Below, one piece after another: positions 56,179 to 64,000 of a stretch of 64,000 nt of DNA (position 1 is the stretch's first letter; each line of letters opens with the position of its first letter). The notes below the pieces were generated by a model that worked only from the letters and a program-made list of their open reading frames with translations, did not search any database and was not told where the DNA came from. Source of the stretch: Aeromonas bivalvium (GTDB lineage: Bacteria; Pseudomonadota; Gammaproteobacteria; Enterobacterales; Aeromonadaceae); the NCBI RefSeq assembly GCF_000819765.1, contig NZ_CDBT01000035.1, positions 91,826 through 155,825 of the forward strand, given 5' to 3'. The position numbers and the translations under genes were made by a program.

Positions 56179-57612
56179 TCAGTCCATCACAGGAATACCG
56201 ACCAGTGCCTCCCCCTGGCGTGCGATCGCCTCCGTCATCCCCTGGAAGATGAAGAGGTGGAACGGCAGCATGGCGAGCCAGTAAGCCAGTCCCCAGGCGC
56301 CCTGAGGATGCCAGTGGGCCCTGATCGTCATCCGGGTCAGGCCTGAGGGTTCCGGCGCCATGATGAACTCGAGCCGCCCCACGCCTGGCGCTCTCATGTT
56401 GAACAGCAAGGCCAGGCGGCGCCCCTCTTCGACGCCGATGATCTGCCAGGAGTCGAGCATGTCCCCCTTCACGAAGCGATCCGGATTGGTGCGCCCCCGG
56501 GTCAGGGCCGGGCCACCCACCGCGGCATCCATCCACTCCCGGATGGCCCAGAGGCTGTTCATGTAGAAGTAACGCTGCTCTCCTCCCAGTCCTTGCAGCA
56601 CCTGCCAGAGCGCCTCTGGCGGCGCCAGAGAGAGCGCGCTGCCAGAAGCGACCCTGTCATAGAAACCATACTCGGGATGGCGCCAGCGCAGCCCCAGGGG
56701 CGTTTCCTCCCCCTGCTGCTCGGCACCCAGCGTCTGCTCCAGGGCCAGGCTCTCCGTCAGCGCCTCGTCGAAGCCGAGCAGGTGCTGGGGCAGCAGGGCC
56801 CGCAAGGGACCGTCATCCGCCGGGATGTCGTGCTTGAGCCCCCCCACCAGCGCCTTGGCAATGGGCTGGGGCACAGAGGTGGCAAACTGCAACCACCAGG
56901 CGGAGAGGCGCGGCGTCAGCAAGGGGATGGGGATGATGGGACAGCGCTTGCCGATGTGGGCGGCGAACGTCTGCAACTGCTGCTGGTAACTGAGCAGCTC
57001 GGGACCCACGGCGTTGAGCACCTGGCCATCCACCCCGTTGAGATCCACCAGCCCGCCCAGATAGTGCAACAGATTGGACAGCGCGATGGGGGGAGTGCGC
57101 GAGCGAACCCACTTGGGGGTCACCATCATGGGCAGGTTGAACACCAGATCCCGCATCACCTCGAACGCGGCGGAGCCAGGGCCTATGATGATGCCAGACC
57201 TCAGCTCCACGGTCGGCACCCCGGAGGCGCGAAACAGCTCGCCACAGTGGCGGCGGGAGTTGAGGTGACGGCTGTTGCACTGCTTGGGCTGAATGGCACC
57301 CAGATAGATGATGCGTCGTACCCCGGTGGCGCGGGCAGCGGCGGCGAAATTCTTCACCCCCTGCTGCTCGAGGCGATGAAAGTTGGCTCCTGCCCCCATG
57401 GCGTGGACCAGATAGAAGACGGTATCCACTCCCGCCAGGGCTGCGGGCAGGCTGTCTGGCTTGAGCACATCGGCCAGGCGAAACTCGACCCCGGCGGGCA
57501 GGCGGCAGGGGTGGCGCGCCCCGGCGATCACCCTGTGACCCGCCTCCTGCAGATAGGGCACCAGGTGGGAACCTATATACCCGGCGGCCCCCATGACCAG
57601 ACATGTACGCAT
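56179..57612 (-). CDS. SDR-fold NAD(P)-dependent protein with DUF2867 domain
   Basis: 477 residues from MRTCLVMGAAGYIGSHLVPY (57612, GGGAGAAGC upstream). Atypical SDR/NmrA-like N-terminal domain (1-~300) with the GAAGYIGS motif, then a C-terminal SRPBCC-like DUF2867 domain (about 325-475), as in YbjT-type proteins. Probably membrane-lipid or quinone-related, but no substrate is known. Confidence 0.82.
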   Translation of the reverse strand: MRTCLVMGAAGYIGSHLVPYLQEAGHRVIAGARHPCRLPAGVEFRLADVLKPDSLPAALAGVDTVFYLVHAMGAGANFHRLEQQGVKNFAAAARATGVRRIIYLGAIQPKQCNSRHLNSRRHCGELFRASGVPTVELRSGIIIGPGSAAFEVMRDLVFNLPMMVTPKWVRSRTPPIALSNLLHYLGGLVDLNGVDGQVLNAVGPELLSYQQQLQTFAAHIGKRCPIIPIPLLTPRLSAWWLQFATSVPQPIAKALVGGLKHDIPADDGPLRALLPQHLLGFDEALTESLALEQTLGAEQQGEETPLGLRWRHPEYGFYDRVASGSALSLAPPEALWQVLQGLGGEQRYFYMNSLWAIREWMDAAVGGPALTRGRTNPDRFVKGDMLDSWQIIGVEEGRRLALLFNMRAPGVGRLEFIMAPEPSGLTRMTIRAHWHPQGAWGLAYWLAMLPFHLFIFQGMTEAIARQGEALVGIPVMD

Positions 57613-57680
57613 GCGTGCTTCTCCCCTTGGCTGAACCCCCACCTTAGGGCAATCCGGCCCGATACAGAACGCCGGGCAAC

Positions 57681-57711
57681 AAAAAAGGTGCCCGATGGGC
57701 ACCTTTTTCAG
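57681..57711. terminator. Terminator of rpmE (bidirectional hairpin)
   Basis: AAAAAAGGTGCCC and GGGCACCTTTTT with loop GAT. Follows rpmE on the minus strand. Confidence 0.85.
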
Positions 57712-57729
57712 AATTCGTCAGAAGTAGAA

Positions 57730-57945
57730 TTACTTCTTGGCAGTCAGGCCACCGAAACGCTTGTTGAACTTGTCTACACGGCCGCCGCTAGACACTTCTT
57801 TCTGCTTGCCGGTATAGAAGGGGTGGCACGCGGAGCACACGTCCAGGTTCAGATCTTTACCCAGGGTAGAGAAAGTGTTGATGACGTTACCGCAAGAGCA
57901 CTTGGCGGTGATGGCTACGTACTCGGGATGGATACCAGCTTTCAT
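57730..57945 (-). CDS. rpmE: 50S ribosomal protein L31 (zinc-binding type)
   Basis: 71 residues beginning [20 protein letters not shown]. Zinc-binding C-type L31: Cys16 and Cys18 in CSCG, Cys37 and Cys40 in [13 protein letters not shown]. Start at 57945 is the conserved Met, four codons into the longer frame. Monocistronic with its own terminator, divergent from priA. Confidence 0.95.
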   Translation of the reverse strand: MKAGIHPEYVAITAKCSCGNVINTFSTLGKDLNLDVCSACHPFYTGKQKEVSSGGRVDKFNKRFGGLTAKK

Positions 57946-58050
57946 GGACAACCTCAATTATCAGGCCGTGTCGCTATCCGATCTTCTGTCGGACACCACA
58001 CGATTGTTGAACACAGTTTCAAAGGCTGCGAATAATATAGGAAATGCCTG

Positions 58051-60300
58051 ATGGCAGGCAAGTGGCTTCGCAGAAAAAATAGGCAATCTTTGGTGGATTC
58101 ATCGCAAACGCTTGATCTGGTTCGTGTCGCAGTGCCGGTTCCCCTCCGCCGCCATTTCGATTATCTCTCACCCCTCCCCCTGCCCGCTCCCGGCTGCCGG
58201 GTCGAGATCCCGTTCGGCCCCCAGACACTGGTCGGTCTGGTGGTGGATCACCCGGCCGAGAGCCTGGTGCCACGCGCCAAATTGAAGCCCTTGAAGCGGG
58301 TACTCGACACGGTTCCTGTGCTCGGGCCCGACATACTGGCGCTGATGGCCTGGAGTGCCAGCTACTACCAGCATCCGCTGGGGGAAGTGCTGCCTCACGC
58401 CCTGCCGGTGCTGGTGCGCAAGGGGGAGCCCGCCGCCTACCGGGAGCTGGAGTTCTGGTTCGCCACCGAGGCGGGCATGACCCTGGATCTGAACGAGCTC
58501 AAGCGGGCGGCCAAGCAGCAGCAGGCCCTCGCCCTGCTGCGCAAGGGGCCGCAGACGCCGTCTGCCCTCAAGCAGGAGGAAATTTCGAGCGCCACCCTCA
58601 CCGCGCTGGAGAAGAAAGGCTTGCTGGAGAAGCGCAGTCTGGAGCCGAGCCATGACGGCGACTGGGCCACTCATTTTGAGCCGGGAGAGGGACTGCGTCT
58701 CAACGGCGAGCAGGCGCTGGCGGTGGCCGCCGTCACCAGCCAGAGCGACAGATTCGGCGCCTTCCTGCTGGACGGCATCACCGGCTCCGGCAAGACAGAG
58801 GTCTACCTGAGCATCCTCGAGCCCCTGCTCAAGGCGGGCAGGCAGGCCCTGGTGATGGTGCCGGAAATAGGACTCACCCCCCAGACCATCAATCGCTTCC
58901 GGCGCCGCTTCAACGTGCCCGTGGTGGCCATGAACTCCGCCATGAACGACAGGGAGCGGCTCGATGCCTGGCTGGCCTGTCGCGACGGCGGCGCCGCCAT
59001 CCTGATCGGTACCCGCTCCGCGGTGTTCACCCCGTTTCACAACCTCGGCATCATCATCATCGACGAGGAGCACGACGGCTCCTTCAAGCAGCAGGACGGC
59101 TTTCGCTACCACGCGCGGGATCTCGCCGTGATGCGGGCCCATCGCGCCGGCATCCCCATCCTGCTCGGCTCGGCGACCCCGTCCCTGGAGACATTGCACA
59201 ACGCCCGCAGCGGCAAGTATCACCACCTCAGCCTGACCCGGCGTGCCGGCAACGCCCAGACCGCCCGCCAGGTGATCCTGGATATCAAGAGCGTGCGGCT
59301 GCAGGCCGGCCTCTCCCCCCAGCTGGAGCAGCTGATGGCGGAGCATCTGGCGGCGGGCAATCAGGTGATGCTGTTTCTCAACCGCCGTGGCTATGCCCCT
59401 GCCCTCATCTGCCACCAGTGCGGCTGGAGCGCCGCCTGCGAGCGCTGCGATGCCTGGTACACCTGGCATCAGGCCGGACGGCGGCTGCACTGCCACCACT
59501 GCGACAGCGTGCGTCCCCTGCCCCACCACTGCCCGGAGTGCGGCAGCAGCGAGCTCATCGGCTCCGGGGTCGGCACCGAGCAGCTGGAACAACTGCTCAC
59601 GACCGTTTTCCCCCAATATCCGGTGGTGCGCATCGATCGGGACAACACCCGTCGCAAGGGGGAGCTGGAGACCCACCTCGGCGACATCAAGGCAGGCAAG
59701 TACAAGATCCTGATTGGCACCCAGATGCTGGCCAAGGGGCACCACTTCCCGGATGTGACCTTGGTGGGTCTGCTGGATGTGGATGGCGCCCTGTTTTCCG
59801 CCGATTTTCGCGCCGCCGAGAAACTGGCCCAGCTCTACACCCAGGTGGCGGGCCGGGCCGGTCGCGCCAGCAAGCCGGGGCTGGTGGTGCTGCAGAGCCA
59901 CCATCCGGAACACGCCCTGCTGCAGGATCTGACCCAGAACGGCTACGGCCACTTCGCCGATACCGCGCTCAAGGAGCGCCGCCTGCTGGGGCTGCCGCCG
60001 TTCAGCCATCAGGGGCTGTTCCGTGCCGAGGCCAACGGCCGGGACGAGGTGCAGCTGTTTCTCGCCCGTCTCGCCGATACCCTGCGCAGCGCCCGCTATC
60101 CCCAGGTGCAGGTGCTGGGCCCCATCAGCGGCTTCATGGAGCGCAAGGCCGGGAAGTTTCGCATGCAGTTGCTGGTGCAGGGGCCCAGCCGGGCGCCATT
60201 GGCCCAGTTGCTTGACTGGGCGGTGCAGGAGCTGGAGGGCTGGCCCGAGACCAGGAAGGTGCGCTGGAGCCTGGATATCGACCCTACCGAGCTGAGCTGA
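58051..60300 (+). CDS. priA: Primosomal replication-restart helicase PriA
   Basis: 749 residues. 3'-OH-binding domain near the N-terminus (VAVPVPLRRHFDYL), winged helix, then helicase lobe 1 with GSGKTEVYLSILEPLL (about 246-261) and DEEH in IIIDEEHDGSFKQQDG. Zinc-binding Cys cluster CHQCGWSAACERCDAW ... CHHCDSVRPLPHHCPEC (about 453-500), lobe 2 QVAGRAGRASKPG. Start ATG at 58051 has AGGAA eight bases before, but the first ~25 residues are not typical of PriA, so a downstream start is possible. Confidence 0.95.
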   Translation: MAGKWLRRKNRQSLVDSSQTLDLVRVAVPVPLRRHFDYLSPLPLPAPGCRVEIPFGPQTLVGLVVDHPAESLVPRAKLKPLKRVLDTVPVLGPDILALMAWSASYYQHPLGEVLPHALPVLVRKGEPAAYRELEFWFATEAGMTLDLNELKRAAKQQQALALLRKGPQTPSALKQEEISSATLTALEKKGLLEKRSLEPSHDGDWATHFEPGEGLRLNGEQALAVAAVTSQSDRFGAFLLDGITGSGKTEVYLSILEPLLKAGRQALVMVPEIGLTPQTINRFRRRFNVPVVAMNSAMNDRERLDAWLACRDGGAAILIGTRSAVFTPFHNLGIIIIDEEHDGSFKQQDGFRYHARDLAVMRAHRAGIPILLGSATPSLETLHNARSGKYHHLSLTRRAGNAQTARQVILDIKSVRLQAGLSPQLEQLMAEHLAAGNQVMLFLNRRGYAPALICHQCGWSAACERCDAWYTWHQAGRRLHCHHCDSVRPLPHHCPECGSSELIGSGVGTEQLEQLLTTVFPQYPVVRIDRDNTRRKGELETHLGDIKAGKYKILIGTQMLAKGHHFPDVTLVGLLDVDGALFSADFRAAEKLAQLYTQVAGRAGRASKPGLVVLQSHHPEHALLQDLTQNGYGHFADTALKERRLLGLPPFSHQGLFRAEANGRDEVQLFLARLADTLRSARYPQVQVLGPISGFMERKAGKFRMQLLVQGPSRAPLAQLLDWAVQELEGWPETRKVRWSLDIDPTELS

Positions 60301-60467
60301 GTCCGGCTCGGTGGGACCGGGTGGACGCCGGCCCCGTCACCCATTGACTATGCTCAAGGGCCGACACCACCCCTGTGGTGAGTTTGCTCAATCGATTGAC
60401 CCATTACTGACATCTGATACGTATATAGCTCTCTTTCGAGTAGCCAATCCAGACAAGGAGTCAGAGC

Positions 60468-62615
60468 GTGATCCCAGCCAGCCTCAGCACCGCCGCCGGC
60501 GAGCTGCCCGAACCGACCCGCACCCCGCTGTTGAGCGGGACGGACCCGGAAGCCAAGCGCCGCGAACTTCTCGGCTATTTCTGCCAGACCTTCGATCTCT
60601 ACGACAGCCTGTTCGATTGCCTGGCCGACCCCAGAGCCTGGTTCAACAAGGCCATCTCCCTGCGCCACCCCCTCATCTTCTACTACGGCCACACAGCGGC
60701 CTTCTTCATCAACAAGCTGTTGGCCGCCCGCCTCATCGACCAGCGCATCGACCCCCAGATCGAGGCCATGGTCGCCATCGGCGTCGATGAGATGAGCTGG
60801 GACGACCTGGACGAGGCGCACTATGACTGGCCCTCGGTCGAGCGCTTGCGGGCCTACCGCGCCAAGGTGCGCAGCCGCGTCATCGAGGTCATCACCCGCA
60901 TGCCCATCACCCTGCCCATCGACTGGCAGAGCCCGGCCTGGGTCATCCTGATGGGGGTGGAGCACGAGCGGATCCATCTCGAGACCTCGAGCGTGCTGAT
61001 CCGCCAGCTGCCCCTGGCCTGGGTACGCGAGCAGCCTCACTGGCCTCCCTGCCGGCAGGCGCGCCACCAACGAGACGAGGTGCCAGCCAATACACTGCTG
61101 CCGGTGTCGGGAGGCACAGTCGAGCTGGGCAAGCGTGACGATACCTATGGCTGGGACAACGAATATGGTCATCGCCGGATCGAGCTGGAGGCGTTTCAGG
61201 CCAGCCGACTGCTGGTCAGCAACGCTGAATATCTCGCCTTCGTGCGGGATGGCGGTTATCAGACACCAACCTGGTGGGATCAGGAGGGGTGGGGCTGGAA
61301 CCAGTTTGCCAGGGCCCAGATGCCCAGCTTCTGGCTCGGCGACCCTGCCGACCCAGACCGGTTGCAGCTGCGACTGATGACGGAGGTCGTGACCATGCCC
61401 TGGGACTGGCCCGTCGAGGTAAACCAGCTCGAGGCCGCCGCCTTCTGTCGCTGGAAGTCGGCCCAGACCGGACTGCCCATCCAGCTGCCGAGCGAGGCCC
61501 AGTGGGCTCTGCTCAGAGAAGGAGTACCGGGAGATCAGCCCGACTGGCACAGGGCGCCCGGCAACATCAACCTGGCCGGCTTCGCCTCTCCCTGCCCGGT
61601 GGATCTCTTCCCCCAGGGCAAGTTCTGCGATCTGGTCGGCAACGTCTGGCAGTGGACCAGTAGCGCCATCGATGGCTTCGAAGGCTTTCGGGTGCACCCC
61701 CTCTACGATGACTTCTCCACCCCCACCTTCGACGGCAAGCACACCCTGATCAAGGGGGGAAGCTGGATCTCCACCGGCAACGAGGCGCTCAAATCATCCC
61801 GCTATGCCTTTCGTCGCCACTTTTTCCAGCATGCGGGCTTCCGCTACCTGGTATCCCGCCATCAGGAAACCATGCCAGTGAACCCTTACGAAACCGACGC
61901 GCTCGTGGCGCAATACCTCGATTTCCAGTACGGACCAACCCGCTTCGGTGTACCCAACTACGCCAGGACCCTGGCAGAGATCGCCTGCGAGCTTTGCCCG
62001 AACCATCAGCGCGCGCTGGATATCGGCTGTGCCACCGGCCGCGCCAGCTTCGAGCTGGCTCGCCACTTCCAGCATGTGGACGGGGTGGACTACTCGGCCC
62101 GCTTCATCGATGTCGCCCTCAGCCTCGCGAAACAGGACAGCTTCCGCTACGCCATGACGCTGGAGGGAGACCTGATGGAGTATTGCGAGGCGCGGCTCTC
62201 CCAGCACGATCTGGGCCCAGCCCAGGCAGAGCGCATCCATTTCAGCCAGGGGGATGCCTGCAACCTCAAACCCAAATACGACCATTACGATCTGGTGCTC
62301 GCCTCCAACCTGATCGACCGGTTGCGGGAGCCCGCCCGCTTCCTCCGTGATATCGCCCCTCGCCTGCGCAGCGGCGGCCTGCTGCTGCTGACCAGCCCCT
62401 ACACCTGGCTGGAAGATTACACCCCCAAGGCCAACTGGCTCGGGGGCGTACGGGAGAATGGCGAGGCCCTGACCACCTACCAGGCACTGCAGCGACTGCT
62501 GGCGGCCGAGTTCGAGGAGCTGGCCTCACCCAGGGATATCCCCTTCGTCATTCGCGAGACGGCCCGCAAACACCAGCACACGGTGGCCCAGCTCACCGTT
62601 TGGCGCAAACGCTGA
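60468..62615 (+). CDS. ovoA: 5-histidylcysteine sulfoxide synthase / methyltransferase OvoA
   Basis: Bifunctional ovothiol enzyme, 715 residues, GTG start with AAGGAG. N-terminal DinB-like helices carry the non-haem iron motif HX3HXE as HERIHLE (His166, His170, Glu172). An FGE-sulfatase-like domain follows (about 210-460, with GGYQTPTWWDQEGW, WQWTSSAIDGFEGF). The C-terminal SAM methyltransferase (about 480-715) has ALDIGCATGRASFELARHF. It joins cysteine sulfoxide to the C5 of histidine. OvtA/B and ergothioneine genes are not adjacent. Confidence 0.93.
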   Translation: MIPASLSTAAGELPEPTRTPLLSGTDPEAKRRELLGYFCQTFDLYDSLFDCLADPRAWFNKAISLRHPLIFYYGHTAAFFINKLLAARLIDQRIDPQIEAMVAIGVDEMSWDDLDEAHYDWPSVERLRAYRAKVRSRVIEVITRMPITLPIDWQSPAWVILMGVEHERIHLETSSVLIRQLPLAWVREQPHWPPCRQARHQRDEVPANTLLPVSGGTVELGKRDDTYGWDNEYGHRRIELEAFQASRLLVSNAEYLAFVRDGGYQTPTWWDQEGWGWNQFARAQMPSFWLGDPADPDRLQLRLMTEVVTMPWDWPVEVNQLEAAAFCRWKSAQTGLPIQLPSEAQWALLREGVPGDQPDWHRAPGNINLAGFASPCPVDLFPQGKFCDLVGNVWQWTSSAIDGFEGFRVHPLYDDFSTPTFDGKHTLIKGGSWISTGNEALKSSRYAFRRHFFQHAGFRYLVSRHQETMPVNPYETDALVAQYLDFQYGPTRFGVPNYARTLAEIACELCPNHQRALDIGCATGRASFELARHFQHVDGVDYSARFIDVALSLAKQDSFRYAMTLEGDLMEYCEARLSQHDLGPAQAERIHFSQGDACNLKPKYDHYDLVLASNLIDRLREPARFLRDIAPRLRSGGLLLLTSPYTWLEDYTPKANWLGGVRENGEALTTYQALQRLLAAEFEELASPRDIPFVIRETARKHQHTVAQLTVWRKR

Positions 62616-62630
62616 CCGGGCGGCAAACGC

Positions 62631-62666
62631 AAGAGGGAGGCCCATGGCCTCCCTCTCTTTTATCCG
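62631..62666. terminator. Bidirectional terminator between ovoA and the SBF transporter
   Basis: GAGGGAGGCC and GGCCTCCCTC with loop CAT, followed by TCTTTT on the plus strand. The two flanking genes converge on it. Confidence 0.8.
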
Positions 62667-62672
62667 GGCGTC

Positions 62673-63650
62673 TTACTCCTCCTGGCTCGAGACCTGGAGC
62701 ACGGCCTCCTGCTCGCGGTAGCGACGGGCCAGCACGGCACACACCATCAGCTGGATCTGGTGGAAGATCATCAGCGGCAACACCATGACACCGACACTGG
62801 CGGCCGGGAACATGACGTTGGCCATGGGCACCCCATTGGCCAGGCTCTTCTTGGAGCCGCAGAAGACGATGGTGATCTCGTCTGCCCGGCAAAAGCCGAG
62901 ACGCCGACTGATCCAGATGTTCCAGCCCAGCACCAGGGCCAGTAATACGCAACTCAGCAGCACTATGCTGGCGAGATCGTACCAACCCACCTGATGCCAG
63001 ATCCCCTGCACCACGGCCTCGCTGAAGGCCACATAGACCACCAACAGGATGGAACTCTGATCCAGCTTGCCGATGAGCGGCCTGTGACTGTCGACCCAAC
63101 GCCCGATCAGAGGGCGGGAAAGGTGACCCACCACGAAGGGCAGCATCAGTTGCATCATGATGGCCTGGATGGAGTGCCAGGTGTCCACCTCGGCACCCTG
63201 CACATCGATCATCAGGCCCACCAGTACGGGAGAAAGGAAGATACCCAGTATGCTGGAGGCCGAGGCACTGCATACCGCCGCCGAGACATTGCCGCCGGCC
63301 ATTGAGGTAAAGGCAATCGCCGACTGCACCGTTGCCGGCAAGGCGCAGAGATAGAGAAAACCCAGATAAATGGCCGGACTCACCCATTGAGGAACCAGTG
63401 GCGTGAGCAAAAGCCCCAACAAGGGAAACAGCACGAAAGTGCTGGCCATCACCACCAGATGCAGCCGCCAGTGGCCCAGACCAGAGAGCAGATTCTGGCG
63501 CGACAGCTTGGCGCCGTGCATGAAGAAGAGCAGTGCCACCGCCAGCTTGGTCAGCAGCCCAAACCAGACGGCCATCTGACCTTCACAGGGAAAGAGAGAG
63601 GCCAGGGTGACCACCAGGATCAGCACGCAGGTAAAGGGATCAAGGCGCAC
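62673..63650 (-). CDS. Bile acid:sodium symporter (SBF) family transporter, YfeH-like
   Basis: 325 residues with 8-10 membrane helices. SBF-family features: LLFFMHGAKLSRQNLLSGLG, YLCALPATVQSAIAFTSMAGGNV and FCGSKKSLANGVPMANVMFP (the conserved crossover-helix motifs). Solute-sodium symporter of unknown substrate; bile acids, organic anions or arsenite-like ions are possible. Preceded by a strong DNA palindrome at 63670. Confidence 0.88.
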   Translation of the reverse strand: MRLDPFTCVLILVVTLASLFPCEGQMAVWFGLLTKLAVALLFFMHGAKLSRQNLLSGLGHWRLHLVVMASTFVLFPLLGLLLTPLVPQWVSPAIYLGFLYLCALPATVQSAIAFTSMAGGNVSAAVCSASASSILGIFLSPVLVGLMIDVQGAEVDTWHSIQAIMMQLMLPFVVGHLSRPLIGRWVDSHRPLIGKLDQSSILLVVYVAFSEAVVQGIWHQVGWYDLASIVLLSCVLLALVLGWNIWISRRLGFCRADEITIVFCGSKKSLANGVPMANVMFPAASVGVMVLPLMIFHQIQLMVCAVLARRYREQEAVLQVSSQEE

Positions 63651-63669
63651 AAACAGTCTCCATCAGAGT

Positions 63670-63690
63670 CGCTTCATCCCGGATGAAGCG
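63670..63690. promoter_or_regulatory. 21-bp palindrome upstream of the SBF transporter
   Basis: CGCTTCATCC-C-GGATGAAGCG: perfect 10-bp arms with a single centre base, 20 bp before the transporter start. The one-base centre suits a protein-binding operator more than an RNA hairpin. A second inverted repeat CCACCC-GGTCA-GGGTGG lies at 63734-63750. Confidence 0.55.
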
Positions 63691-63805
63691 AGAAGGCAGG
63701 GGCATGGCCCGGGTGAGAAGGGCTCAGCTTACTCCACCCGGTCAGGGTGGAAAAGAGAAGAGGATAACGCAGCCAGAATGAGAGAAGGAGCTAGGGGGCA
63801 GAAAG

Positions 63806-63832
63806 CAAAAAGGCCTCCCGAATGGGAGGCCT
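63806..63832 (-). terminator. rrn operon terminator after 5S rRNA
   Basis: AGGCCTCCC (63811-63819) and GGGAGGCCT (63824-63832) with loop GAAT; on the minus strand a T-run follows (63810-63807). Confidence 0.88.
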
Positions 63833-63844
63833 CTTCTAAATAGG

Positions 63845-63962
63845 TGCCTGACAGTGTCCTACTCTCGCATGGCGAATGCCACACTACCATCGGCGCTACC
63901 GCGTTTCACTTCTGAGTTCGGCATGGGATCAGGTGGTTCCACGGCGCTATTGCCGTCAGGCA
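63845..63962 (-). rRNA. rrf: 5S ribosomal RNA
   Basis: Minus strand from TGCCTGACGGC to CTGTCAGGCA. The internal sequence ATGCCGAACTCAGAAGTGAA and the region GTAGCGCCGATGGTAGTGTG match gammaproteobacterial 5S. About 118 nt. The 23S gene should lie beyond the right edge of the window. Confidence 0.95.
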
Positions 63963-64000
63963 AAAGCTTTACTACTTAATAATGGTGCTGATACCCAGAG

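Overview
This window looks like chromosomal DNA of a gammaproteobacterium, most probably Aeromonas (inference). The reasons are about 60% or higher GC, an ftsN-hslV-hslU block, a cecR-ybhGFSR-type operon, a nirBD-nirC-cysG operon, a RyhB small RNA beside rraA, and a Pseudomonas-like spuBCDEFGH polyamine operon. Most of it is core genome with tight operons. The clearest accessory segment is about 45.5-51.4 kb.

Layout. 0.1-3.0 kb: uppP, an ECF sigma/ChrR-type anti-sigma pair with its own promoter, and a LON-substrate-domain protein. 3.3-8.2 kb: argS, ftsN and heat-shock hslVU behind a textbook sigma-32 promoter, ending in a 43-bp tandem repeat array derived from the 3' end of hslU. 8.4-14.0 kb: a TetR (CecR-like) regulator with an MFP/ABC export operon. 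14.2-19.7 kb: anaerobic nitrite reduction (nirB, nirD, nirC, cysG) under paired NarL/NarP and FNR sites. 19.8-26.7 kb: rraA, RyhB, a yhhQ queuosine-precursor transporter behind a preQ1-I-like riboswitch, a DUF3630 gene, selO, cytochrome c, recQ, a yigI-like thioesterase and an AbiTii-like orphan. 27.0-36.2 kb: tRNA-Pro(CGG), a YiiM-like MOSC protein and the polyamine uptake/catabolism operon. 36.6-45.4 kb: a DksA-like protein, a solute-binding protein, creA, an SDR, ldhA, a YegD-like Hsp70, a META lipoprotein, an HDOD protein and malZ. 45.7-51.4 kb: seven overlapping cistrons (FkbH-like, ACP, AAC(3)-like, VOC, DUF4910, a tiny ORF, methyltransferase), probably making or attaching an acyl or sugar moiety. 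51.5-64 kb: a cobalamin adenosyltransferase-like gene, a DUF5610 gene, trmA, malic enzyme, an SDR/DUF2867 gene, rpmE, priA, ovoA, an SBF-type transporter, and a 5S rRNA entering from the right edge.

The most unusual signal is recurrent small tandem duplication at gene boundaries. Three operon junctions (cecR/ybhG, nirB/nirD, potH/potI) carry one or two extra copies of a 77-101 bp segment that contains the Shine-Dalgarno sequence and the start codon. The result is chains of 26-34-codon micro-ORFs that are mostly joined to their neighbours by overlapping stop/start codons (ATGA or TAATG). A fourth array follows the hslU stop codon. The arrays, their periods and their reading frames are read directly from the sequence. 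That they tune translation re-initiation is inference. Regulatory features (RyhB with Fur box, preQ1-I riboswitch, sigma-32, ECF, FNR/NarL sites) were identified by matching remembered consensus sequences, not by a search.
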